Source: JBICHM01 sp043101835
GTDB taxonomy: Bacteria > Planctomycetota > Phycisphaerae > Phycisphaerales > UBA1924
Length of the DNA stretch: 6,801 nucleotides
NCBI GenBank assembly: GCA_043101835.1
Contig: JBICHM010000365.1
Span: 1 to 6,801 of the forward strand
Direction of reading: 5' to 3'
Shown here: in pieces, positions 1 through 6,801 of the stretch
How positions within the stretch are numbered: the stretch's first letter is position 1
Layout of the letters: each line of letters begins with the position of its first letter
The notes under the pieces: model-generated
The model's database searches: none
Told to the model about the DNA's origin: nothing
The model's input: the letters and a program-made list of their open reading frames with translations, nothing else
Position numbers and translations under genes: made by a program

Positions 1-57
1 GAGCAGGCGATCCTCGTCCTTGGTGCTGCGGCGGGTGGACGAGTGTATCGCGAGGGG

Positions 58-1716
58 TCACTGCTGATCCGCCGATCCTGCCGGCGCGGGTCCGGGTTGG
101 TGGACCTTGGTGGGGATCACCAGCGTCTTTTCGTACAGCAGCCGCCGCGGATCGAAGGTGGGGAGGGGAGCGATGTTCGGCCGGAGCACGATGTTCACCG
201 GCCCGGGGCGGATCGCCGGCGCTTCGCCGACGACCGTGGTCCATCGGCGCTCGGGCGTGATGTAGACCCAGCCGATCGGGTGCTCGACGCCATCCTGCTC
301 GAGCAGGACATCCGCCGCGACATCGATGGGCGCCGTATCGAGCAGCAGCTTCACCCCGACGAGGTCGGAGTGCGGCGAGCGCCACGCGTAGTTGCCGCAG
401 CGGTCGCAGTCGCCGAAGTCGGGGCGGCTGAAGGGTGTCTCGACAAGGCGCGGCGGGGGCAACGGCTCGCCCTCGACACGGATGGTGGTCTGAAGCGGCA
501 TCGAAAAGGCCAGCAGCGGCGGCGCGGGGTTGGCGAGATCGGCGAAGTCGTGGTCATCGTTCGGGTCCGTGAGCTGATGCACACGGACTGTGACATGCGC
601 TGCGATCGTGTACTCGCCGGGCGAGGATGGCGCGACCAGCAGCGCGGCCGGCGACGCCCGCCCGGCTTCCGCGTAGCGCGCCCAATCCCAGATCGGGCTC
701 TGGGAGAGCAGGCCGTTCAGATCTGTCGCGCCGCTCAGCCGCACCCAGTCCGCCGCATCGCCGGCCAACTCCAGCGATATCGTGGCCGGCGTCTGCAGGG
801 AGCTGCCGTACTGAGTGCCCAGCTGCGCACCGACGAGAAATGCCTCGCCTGGCCGGAACGGTCCCTCGCTCGCGGTCGACAGCCGCGGTCGGAGCGTCGC
901 GACGATCATCCGCGTGAGGTCGTTGATCCCGATGCGGCCCGCAGTGATCTCCGCATCGAGCGTGTCGGGCGACAGGTAGAAGGTGCGCTGCGCGCTGGAG
1001 AGGTCGAGCACGAGCGCGTCGATGAGCATGCTCCGGTGCCTCGCCGACAGCGCATCCGTCGGCAGCAGGCCGGTCAACGCCGCTGAAATCTCGCCCGGCA
1101 CGCGGCCCGTTGTCGCCAGGACGGCGTCGAGAACACCCTCGCGGAGCGCATCGGTGCGAGGGCCCGACTTGTCCCATCCCATGTCCGTTGCGACCATCGA
1201 TGTCAATGGGTCGTAGCTCGATCTGAATGCGGGCGTGTTCTGTTGGCGGAGGACGGTTGCTTCTGCAATGGCCGTCAGTTCCGGCAGCGAAATGAGATCC
1301 CTGCTCCAGCGTCGCTCCAGTTCCGCTCGAATTGTGGCGGCGCGCAGCGAGAACGGATCGCGCGCGGTGCGCACGCCCTCTGCGAGCGCTTCCGTGCTGG
1401 CGAGGCGTGCCGCGACTACATGCGCGTTCCGCCACGCAGGGGCCGCGGCGAACCCGATCGTCAGTCCGCCCGCCGCCATGAGGACAACCCCAATGCCGAT
1501 GACCGCATCGGGGCTTAGATCGCCATCGCGTTGATGTGTCGCAACCGATTCACCGCATTCAGGGCAGCACACGACTGTTGCGGGAAGCCCCTGGAGCGGG
1601 TAGCTGCATCCGGGACAGGCGCCGAGTCCGAGCCGGCGCCACGCAAAGCCGCGCCGGAGCAGGCGGATGGCGAACGCGACGGACGCCAGGCCGAGGAGGA
1701 AGACGATCAGCGCCAT
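58..1716 (-). CDS. Zinc-ribbon membrane protein with large extracytoplasmic region, function unknown
   Basis: Predicted 552-residue protein from the ATG at 1716. Residues 1-20 form a hydrophobic segment followed by an Arg-rich stretch. A four-cysteine zinc ribbon follows, with C34-x2-C37 (CPGC) and C51-x2-C54 (CPEC) flanking the segment YPLQGLP. A second hydrophobic segment lies at about 71-94. The remaining ~455 residues carry no recognised domain: a helical-looking first half, then a beta-rich second half with a further CxxC pair (C437, C440). The expected topology is zinc ribbon in the cytoplasm between two membrane helices and the C-terminal region outside; this is inferred from the basic residues after helix 1. 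Similar N-terminal zinc ribbons are common in Phycisphaerae proteins of unknown role. The start is uncertain: the frame is open to a stop at 1762-1764, a TTG at 1746 would add ten residues (MLRSATTFAA), and neither start has a clear Shine-Dalgarno. It is the last of five same-strand genes, 67 bp after the second ABM gene. Confidence 0.82.
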   Translation of the reverse strand: MALIVFLLGLASVAFAIRLLRRGFAWRRLGLGACPGCSYPLQGLPATVVCCPECGESVATHQRDGDLSPDAVIGIGVVLMAAGGLTIGFAAAPAWRNAHVVAARLASTEALAEGVRTARDPFSLRAATIRAELERRWSRDLISLPELTAIAEATVLRQQNTPAFRSSYDPLTSMVATDMGWDKSGPRTDALREGVLDAVLATTGRVPGEISAALTGLLPTDALSARHRSMLIDALVLDLSSAQRTFYLSPDTLDAEITAGRIGINDLTRMIVATLRPRLSTASEGPFRPGEAFLVGAQLGTQYGSSLQTPATISLELAGDAADWVRLSGATDLNGLLSQSPIWDWARYAEAGRASPAALLVAPSSPGEYTIAAHVTVRVHQLTDPNDDHDFADLANPAPPLLAFSMPLQTTIRVEGEPLPPPRLVETPFSRPDFGDCDRCGNYAWRSPHSDLVGVKLLLDTAPIDVAADVLLEQDGVEHPIGWVYITPERRWTTVVGEAPAIRPGPVNIVLRPNIAPLPTFDPRRLLYEKTLVIPTKVHQPGPAPAGSADQQ

Positions 1717-1783
1717 GGCTGCGAAGGTAGTCGCGGAACGCAACAATGCAATGTTGGATCTTCAGATGTGTCGAAGCCCCTCG

Positions 1784-2083
1784 CTACCGCACCGTCACGC
1801 ACCGCCGGATCTCCGGCGCCTCGGCGACGAGCGGCCCCAGCCGTTCCCCCGCCGCGATGAAGTGGGGGGTCTGGAAGTGGCGGTCGAGCGCGGCGTCGTC
1901 GGTCCATTCCTCGACGAAGGTGAAGACGCCGGCGTTCTCGCGGTCGCGGACGAGGTCGTACTTGATGCAGCCGGGCTCTGCGCGCGTCGGGGCGACGAGG
2001 CTCTCGAGCACGGCGCGGAGGTCTTCGGCTTTGCCCGGCAGCGCGACGACGCGGGCGATCACGATCACTGGGGACTCCGGCAT
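1784..2083 (-). CDS. Antibiotic biosynthesis monooxygenase (ABM) fold protein, distal copy
   Basis: This 99-residue protein has the length and pattern of a single-domain, dimeric alpha/beta-barrel ABM (YgiN-like) protein. The N-terminal strand is VIVIARVVALPG (6-17), followed by a helix, then TRAEPGCIKYDL (33-44), then VFTFVEEW (53-60), then a DRHFQTPHF segment (67-75) with paired histidines H69 and H74. This order is typical of the family, which includes quinol monooxygenases, cofactor-free oxygenases and haem-degrading enzymes; many members have no known substrate. Start choice is firm: GGAGG (minus strand, 2095-2091) sits 7 nt before the ATG. It begins 19 bp after the stop of its paralogue and ends with TAG at 1786-1784. 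By hand it is about 47% identical to the upstream ABM protein (44 of 93 ungapped positions), so the pair is a tandem duplication. The substrate cannot be read from the sequence. Confidence 0.9.
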   Translation of the reverse strand: MPESPVIVIARVVALPGKAEDLRAVLESLVAPTRAEPGCIKYDLVRDRENAGVFTFVEEWTDDAALDRHFQTPHFIAAGERLGPLVAEAPEIRRCVTVR

Positions 2084-2102
2084 CGAGCGGCCTCCGGCGG
2101 CG

Positions 2103-2441
2103 CTATTTCACCAGCGAGCAGCGCCGGATCTCGGGCAGGCCGTCGAGCATCGGGTCGATGCGTTCGTAGACCGCCAGCATGTGGGGCTGCTCGAGGTGCT
2201 CGTCGTAAGCGCGGTCGCTGCGCCACTCCTGGACGAGCAGAAACTCAAAGGGCGTCTCGCGGTCCTGCAGCAGTTCGTAGGAGACGCACGCCGGCTCGGC
2301 GCGCGTCGGTTCGACGATCGAGGCCAGCAGGGCGCCCATCCTTTCGGCGAGATCTGGTTTGGCGCGAACACGGACGACGATCCGCACCGTCGGGCGTGAC
2401 GACGCCGGCGGCGGGATCGTCGTGTCGTCGTGCGCGCTCAC
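2103..2441 (-). CDS. ABM fold protein, proximal copy, translationally coupled to the citrate synthase
   Basis: This 112-residue protein starts at a GTG (2441-2439) that overlaps the TGA of the preceding synthase gene as GTGA. The same frame stays open further upstream inside the synthase gene, but that part is a shadow. The GTG is preferred because it gives the normal family length, sits in a classic coupling overlap, and has AAGGAA (2455-2450) 8 nt upstream. A Pro/Ser/Thr-rich leader of about 18 residues (TIPPPASSRP) precedes the ABM domain (about 19-112). Family features are the strand RIVVRVRAKP, TRAEPACVSYEL (46-57), FLLVQEW (67-73) and a DEHLEQPHM segment with H82 and H87. It is a paralogue of the next gene. 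The coupling implies production tied to the synthase; oxygenase activity is a family guess, and a stress or detoxification role is equally possible. Confidence 0.87.
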   Translation of the reverse strand: MSAHDDTTIPPPASSRPTVRIVVRVRAKPDLAERMGALLASIVEPTRAEPACVSYELLQDRETPFEFLLVQEWRSDRAYDEHLEQPHMLAVYERIDPMLDGLPEIRRCSLVK

Positions 2442-3559
2442 CACTTCCGTTCCTTCGGCCCGGTGTACTCGCTCAGCGGGCGGATGAGACGGTTGTTCTG
2501 GTGCTGCTCCATGATGTGGGCGCACCAGCCGGTGATGCGCGCCGCCACGAAGATCGGCGTGTACTGCGGCACGGGAATGTTCATCGCGAAGTACGTCATG
2601 CCGCAGGGGAAGTCGACGTTGGGGAAGATGCCCTTCTCGTCGGACATGATCTTCTGCACCTTCTCGCCGATGTCGAACCACTTGAGCGCTTCGCCGCCCT
2701 TGCCCTCGGCGTACTTCTTGCCGAGCGCGTGGAGGATGTCGGCGCGGTGGTCGCCGTTCTTGTAGACGCGGTGGCCGAAGCCCATGATCTTGCGCTTGGT
2801 CGCGAAGGCGTTCTGCATGAAGCCGTCGACCTTGTCGATCGTGCCGATCTCGCGCAGCATCTCCATCGCGGCTTCGTTGGCGCCGCCGTGCAGCGGGCCC
2901 TTGAGGGCCGCGATCGCGCCGGTGACCGCCCCGTGCATGTCGCTGAGCGTGCCCGCGATGACGCGCCCGGTGAAGGTGCTCGCGTTGAAGTCGTGCTCGG
3001 CGTAGAGCGTCAGCGACACATCGATGATGTGCGCTTCCTCGTCGGTCGGCTTGCTGCCGGTCATCATGTAGAGCAGGTTCGCCGCGTGACTCAGCGACGG
3101 ATCCGGCTTCACGATGTCGCGACCGTCGATGCAGTTCTGCATGTGGCCGATCATCGTGGGGATCTTCGCCAGCAGGCGCTTGCTCTTGCGCAGCTCGGCC
3201 TCGGGCGAGTTGTCCTGGCAGTCGGGGTCGAAGTGGGCCAGGTAGCTCGTCACCGTGCGGAGCACGTCCATCGGGTGGGTGCTCTTCTGCGTGGCGATGG
3301 CCTTGATGAGGGCGACGGCGTCGGCGGGCAGCTCGCGCTCCGCGACGACATCCTTCTTGAAGGCCTCGAGCTGCGCCGCCGTCGGCTTCTCGCCGACCAG
3401 CAGCAGGTAGGCGACCTCCTCGAAGGTGGCGTTGCTCGCCAGGTCGTCGATGTCGAAGCCTCGGTAGATCAGGCGGTCCTGATCGACGGCGCAGATCTCG
3501 CTCTGCCCGGCGACGATGCCCTCGAGTCCCTGCTTCGGCTTGGCGGTGGCGGTGCTCAT
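2438..3559 (-). CDS. Citrate synthase / 2-methylcitrate synthase
   Basis: This 373-residue cytoplasmic enzyme condenses oxaloacetate with acetyl-CoA or propionyl-CoA. The catalytic signature is complete: H224 in GPLHGGANE, H263 in GFGHRVYK and D316 in NVDF. Substrate-binding elements are also visible: AEHDFNASTF (187-196), the ARITGWCAH segment (340-348) and NNRLIRP near the C-terminus. Length and N-terminus (GLEGIVAG) fit the compact form typified by Bacillus CitZ rather than the longer E. coli GltA. The ATG at 3559 has a strong GGAGGAG (3571-3565) 5 nt upstream. It lies 25 bp after methylisocitrate lyase, which argues for a methylcitrate-cycle role (PrpC function). However, the GHRVYK loop resembles ordinary citrate synthases more than E. 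coli PrpC (GHPVYT). I therefore leave the specificity open and give no symbol. Its stop overlaps the next gene's start. Confidence 0.96.
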   Translation of the reverse strand: MSTATAKPKQGLEGIVAGQSEICAVDQDRLIYRGFDIDDLASNATFEEVAYLLLVGEKPTAAQLEAFKKDVVAERELPADAVALIKAIATQKSTHPMDVLRTVTSYLAHFDPDCQDNSPEAELRKSKRLLAKIPTMIGHMQNCIDGRDIVKPDPSLSHAANLLYMMTGSKPTDEEAHIIDVSLTLYAEHDFNASTFTGRVIAGTLSDMHGAVTGAIAALKGPLHGGANEAAMEMLREIGTIDKVDGFMQNAFATKRKIMGFGHRVYKNGDHRADILHALGKKYAEGKGGEALKWFDIGEKVQKIMSDEKGIFPNVDFPCGMTYFAMNIPVPQYTPIFVAARITGWCAHIMEQHQNNRLIRPLSEYTGPKERKW

Positions 3560-3584
3560 CGTGACTCCTCCGATCGAATGTCGC

Positions 3585-4559
3585 TCAACGCGAGGTCGTC
3601 GCGTCGGCGGCGGGGGTGGTGCTGGTCGGGTGATTCGCGGCGGCGCTGGGGAAGGCCCACGCCTCGCCGGGAGTGTAGCGGAGAAGGGCGTACAGCTCCT
3701 TCCGCGTCTGCATGCGATCGAGCAGCGTGGCGGCGGATTCCTCGGCCTTCAGCGCCCGCAGCGACTCGGTCACCGCATGCATCGCCAGGCGCAGCGTGGT
3801 GACCGGGTAGATCACGCAGTGGTACCCGAGGTCGGCGAAGCGGCCGAGGGAAAGCATGGGGGTCTTGCCGAACTCGGTCATGTTGGCCAGCAGATACGGG
3901 CCCTTCCTGGCGCCGTAGCCCCGCAGCGCGTCGGCGAAACGGCCGAACTCCTCCTCGCTGGCGAGGCCCTCGGGGAAGAGCATGTCGGCGCCGGCGTCGA
4001 CATACGCCTTGGCGCGCTCGACGGCCCGGTCGAAGCCTTCCACGCCCCGGGCGTCGGTGCGGGCGCAGACGAGAAAGGCGCCGCCGGAGCAGGCGTCGCG
4101 CGCCTGGGCCGCCATCGCCACCTTCTCCTGAAAGTGCTCGATCGACACCAGCGACTTGCCGTCGAGGTGCCCGCAGCGCTTGGGGAAGACCTGGTCCTCG
4201 ATATGGAAGCCCGCGGCCCCGGCATTGGAATAGTCCCACACCGCGCGCGCTGTCATCTCGCCCTCGCCAAACCCGGTGTCGGCGTCGCTGAGAACGGGCA
4301 GCCCGCTGCTGGTGGCCACCTGCCGGATGATCTGGCAGAAGTGGTCGAGGCCGAGGAGGCCGATGTCCGGCACGCCGCTGGCGGCGGAGATGGCGCCGCC
4401 CGAGACGTAACAGGCGTCGAACCCGGCGTCGGCGACCGCGCGCGCGACGAGCCCGTTGAAGGCGCCGGGCGTGGCGACGCAGCCGGCGTCCATAAGAGCG
4501 CGCAGGTGGGCGCCGGGGTGGGCAGGCGGGGTGGAAGCGTCGGTTCTGGCAGTCGGCAT
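3585..4559 (-). CDS. prpB: Methylisocitrate lyase
   Basis: This 324-residue member of the isocitrate lyase/PEP mutase superfamily cleaves 2-methylisocitrate to pyruvate and succinate, the last step of the methylcitrate cycle. Features in order are the YVSGG substrate loop (51-55), DADTGFG (92-98) with the metal-binding aspartates, HIEDQ (119-123), the KRCGH catalytic loop (127-131) with C129 as the expected active-site cysteine, ARTDA (166-170), LFPEGL (194-199) and NMTEFGKTP (226-234). KRCGH and TEFG..P match PrpB better than true isocitrate lyases, which carry KKCGH and are much longer. The last ~18 residues are a Ser/Thr/Ala-rich tail beyond the usual PrpB end. The ATG at 4559 has AGGA (4570-4567) 7 nt upstream. 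It is the first gene of the minus-strand operon and diverges from the AraC-type regulator. A related carboxy-phosphoenolpyruvate or oxaloacetate lyase is a less likely alternative. Confidence 0.93.
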   Translation of the reverse strand: MPTARTDASTPPAHPGAHLRALMDAGCVATPGAFNGLVARAVADAGFDACYVSGGAISAASGVPDIGLLGLDHFCQIIRQVATSSGLPVLSDADTGFGEGEMTARAVWDYSNAGAAGFHIEDQVFPKRCGHLDGKSLVSIEHFQEKVAMAAQARDACSGGAFLVCARTDARGVEGFDRAVERAKAYVDAGADMLFPEGLASEEEFGRFADALRGYGARKGPYLLANMTEFGKTPMLSLGRFADLGYHCVIYPVTTLRLAMHAVTESLRALKAEESAATLLDRMQTRKELYALLRYTPGEAWAFPSAAANHPTSTTPAADATTSR

Positions 4560-4707
4560 CGGGCCATCCTAGGTCAGCGGGGATCGCGCCGGCCCAAGGA
4601 CGACGGAGGGGAACCGGCCCGGGAAGCGGGGCGTATCGGAGGGCGGATCGGCCCGGCCGTCGCGATGGCGTTGGCGGCGGGAGGCGGATTGAGAACGGGC
4701 GCGGGTC
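4560..4707. promoter_or_regulatory. Divergent intergenic region between prpB and the AraC-type regulator
   Basis: This 148-bp, GC-rich non-coding stretch must hold the promoters for both the minus-strand prp operon and the plus-strand regulator. I could not identify convincing -35/-10 boxes on either strand. It contains an imperfect direct repeat, GGATCGCGCCGGCC at 4581-4594 and GGATCGGCCCGGCC at 4645-4658 (12 of 14 matching, 64 bp apart, about six helical turns), plus a third CCGGCCC at 4614-4620. AraC-family proteins often bind direct repeats, so these are candidate operators. In sequence this GC-rich, chance repeats of this kind are quite possible. Confidence 0.45.
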
Positions 4708-5655
4708 ATGGCGCGATGTGTTGCGAAGCGAACGGTCCGCGCCGCGGCTGGGGCGCCGTCGTACGAACTTGACCACCTGCTCTATGCGTCCAGGCGCGTG
4801 CGCATCGGGTCATTCCGGTGCCCGGTGTGGCACCCGCGATTCCACGAATCGGGCCCGGTCGGCGGGCACCTGGTCGTCTTCCCGCGCACGAGCGTGGTGA
4901 TTACGCAGGCCGGCTCCGAGCCGGTCGTCGCTGACCCCAACACCGCGATGCTTTACAACCGAGCGCAGGAGTATCGGCGGGACCGCCTGCACGCCTGGGG
5001 TGATCGGTGCGAGTTCTTCGCGTTCGATCCCGGCGTGGTGGTCGAAGCGGTGCGCGCGCTCGAGCCCCGCGTGGATGAACGCGCCGATCGGCCATTCCGC
5101 TTCGGGCACGCCCCGGCCGATGCGCGCGTGTATCTGCTCCAGCGTGCGGCGGTTGAGCATGCGACGCACGCGCCGTCGCCCGATGCGCTCTTCCTCGAGG
5201 AGACCGCGCTCGAGGTGCTCCAGGCGATCGTCGCCGCGGCGCACCGGGCGCGAGGCGTCCGGCCGTCGCGCCGGCGCGCCGACACCGCGAAGGCCCACCG
5301 CGATCTCGCCGAGGGGGCGAGATCGCTGCTGGCCGAGCGGTGGAACGAATCGCTCGCGCTCGAGGACATCGCCGAGGCGCTGCACACCTCGCCCTACCAC
5401 CTCTGCCGCGTCTTCCGGCGCGAGACGGGGTCGACCATCCACGCGTACCTCGATCAGCTGCGCGTGCGCGCTTCGCTCGAGCGCGTCGCGGACCCCGGCA
5501 GCGACCTCACCGATGTCGCGCTGCGCTGCGGCTACTCCAGCCACAGCCACTTCACGCGCGCGTTCGGCAAGGCCTTCGGCGTGACGCCGTCGGGCTTCCG
5601 GCGTGAGGCCGCGTCGCGATCGCAAACGGGCACGAATGTGAAAGCCCCTCGCTGA
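4708..5655 (+). CDS. AraC-family transcriptional regulator
   Basis: This 315-residue DNA-binding protein has an N-terminal cupin-like sensing domain (about 18-125, including HLVVFPRTSV at 54-63 and a DPNTAMLYNRAQEYRR stretch) and a C-terminal AraC/XylS double helix-turn-helix (about 200-300). The first helix-turn-helix is around 216-237 (LEDIAEALHTSPYHLCRVF) and the second around 267-290 (TDVALRCGYSSHSHFTRAF), followed by the usual GVTPSGFR end. In-frame TGA at 4690-4692 limits the start to the ATG at 4708 or later; the Shine-Dalgarno is weak. The N-terminal segment is of the type seen in AraC proteins with unknown ligands, so the effector cannot be named. Divergent placement next to prpB suggests, without proving, that it controls the methylcitrate operon or itself. 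It could equally act on the downstream exported protein or elsewhere. Confidence 0.93.
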   Translation: MARCVAKRTVRAAAGAPSYELDHLLYASRRVRIGSFRCPVWHPRFHESGPVGGHLVVFPRTSVVITQAGSEPVVADPNTAMLYNRAQEYRRDRLHAWGDRCEFFAFDPGVVVEAVRALEPRVDERADRPFRFGHAPADARVYLLQRAAVEHATHAPSPDALFLEETALEVLQAIVAAAHRARGVRPSRRRADTAKAHRDLAEGARSLLAERWNESLALEDIAEALHTSPYHLCRVFRRETGSTIHAYLDQLRVRASLERVADPGSDLTDVALRCGYSSHSHFTRAFGKAFGVTPSGFRREAASRSQTGTNVKAPR

Positions 5656-5702
5656 CGCGCTGGGCACACTCCATCTCGGATTGACGCGGGCGATTCGTTG
5701 CC

Positions 5703-5722
5703 GCGCCGGACGACTCCGGCGC
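5703..5722. other. Perfect 8-bp inverted repeat (hairpin) in the regulator/FG-GAP gap
   Basis: GCGCCGGA (5703-5710) and TCCGGCGC (5715-5722) are exact reverse complements separated by the 4-base loop CGAC. The stem is almost all G:C, so the RNA hairpin should be stable. No T-run follows; the next bases are C-rich. It lies 47 bp after the regulator stop and 27 bp before the next ATG. It may be a terminator-like structure without a U tract, a 5'-leader hairpin of the next gene, or a dyad binding site; the sequence does not decide. Confidence 0.5.
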
Positions 5723-5735
5723 CCCCGCGACAGAC

Positions 5736-5743
5736 GAGAGGAG
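5736..5743 (+). promoter_or_regulatory. Strong Shine-Dalgarno that fixes the start of the FG-GAP protein
   Basis: GAGAGGAG lies 6 nt before the ATG at 5750. It supports this start and shows that the reading frame beginning there, which has no stop inside the window, is the real gene in this region. Confidence 0.8.
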
Positions 5744-5749
5744 TGTTCC

Positions 5750-6801
<1,052 letters not shown>

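Noticed and set aside
1..57. Possible fragment of another gene at the left edge
   Set aside because: Some frames are open, but there is no start codon for a minus-strand gene and no recognisable peptide. The stretch is too short to support a call.
43..1086. A 347-codon plus-strand open frame antisense to the zinc-ribbon protein
   Set aside because: The composition is Arg-rich without domains, and the minus strand has the zinc-ribbon/two-helix architecture.
1774..1785. 12-mer AAGCCCCTCGCT shared with 5642-5653, both touching gene stop codons, with a similar CCCCTCGC just after the stop of the leftmost gene
   Set aside because: In sequence this GC-rich, several shared 12-mers are expected by chance within a 6.8-kb window. 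No hairpin partner is present at any of the sites.
2442..2681. Upstream extension of the proximal ABM gene into the synthase coding region (to an ATG at 2681)
   Set aside because: The extension is a shadow frame of the synthase C-terminus, and the GTG overlapping the synthase stop gives the normal family length.
1667..3802. A 711-codon open frame on the plus strand, antisense to the ABM and synthase genes and the end of prpB
   Set aside because: It is an antisense artefact of GC-rich coding sequence. Its translation is Arg/Ala/Val/His-rich with no domain, while the minus strand holds well-recognised enzymes with Shine-Dalgarno sites.
3516..4772. A 418-codon plus-strand open frame antisense to prpB
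   Set aside because: The minus-strand frame encodes a methylisocitrate lyase with intact catalytic motifs. The plus-strand product is a low-complexity Gly/Ala/Arg protein.
5681..5709. TTGACG resembling a -35 box upstream of the FG-GAP gene
   Set aside because: The expected -10 position about 17 bp downstream reads CGCCGG, which is nothing like TATAAT, so a promoter is not supportable.

Overview
The window is very GC-rich (roughly two-thirds G+C by eye) and densely coded. Two protein types suggest a planctomycete, probably from the Phycisphaerae. One is a membrane protein with an N-terminal zinc ribbon of the form CPGCSYPLQGLP...CPECG. The other is a secreted FG-GAP/calcium-repeat protein. 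This placement is inferred from family resemblance, since no rRNA or other marker gene is present.

Minus strand, read right to left (4559 down to 58): a methylisocitrate lyase (prpB), then a citrate/2-methylcitrate synthase, then two small paralogous antibiotic-biosynthesis-monooxygenase (ABM) fold proteins, then the zinc-ribbon membrane protein. The first four genes are separated by 25 bp, a GTGA start/stop overlap and 19 bp, so they look like one transcription unit. The synthase and the lyase are the first and last steps of the methylcitrate cycle, which takes propionyl-CoA to pyruvate and succinate. The dehydratase step (PrpD or AcnD/PrpF) is not in the window. The fifth gene starts 67 bp downstream (37 bp if an upstream TTG is used), and its link to the operon is uncertain.

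Plus strand: an AraC-family regulator (4708-5655) diverges from prpB across a 148-bp intergenic region, which makes it a candidate local regulator. After 94 bp that include a perfect 8-bp hairpin, an exported beta-propeller-like protein starts at 5750 and runs off the right edge.

Bases 1-57 lie beyond the stop of the leftmost gene. I saw no start codon, hairpin or other supportable feature there. No tRNA, rRNA, CRISPR array, insertion sequence or attachment site was seen. The part most worth following up is the translationally coupled pair of ABM proteins behind the (methyl)citrate synthase.
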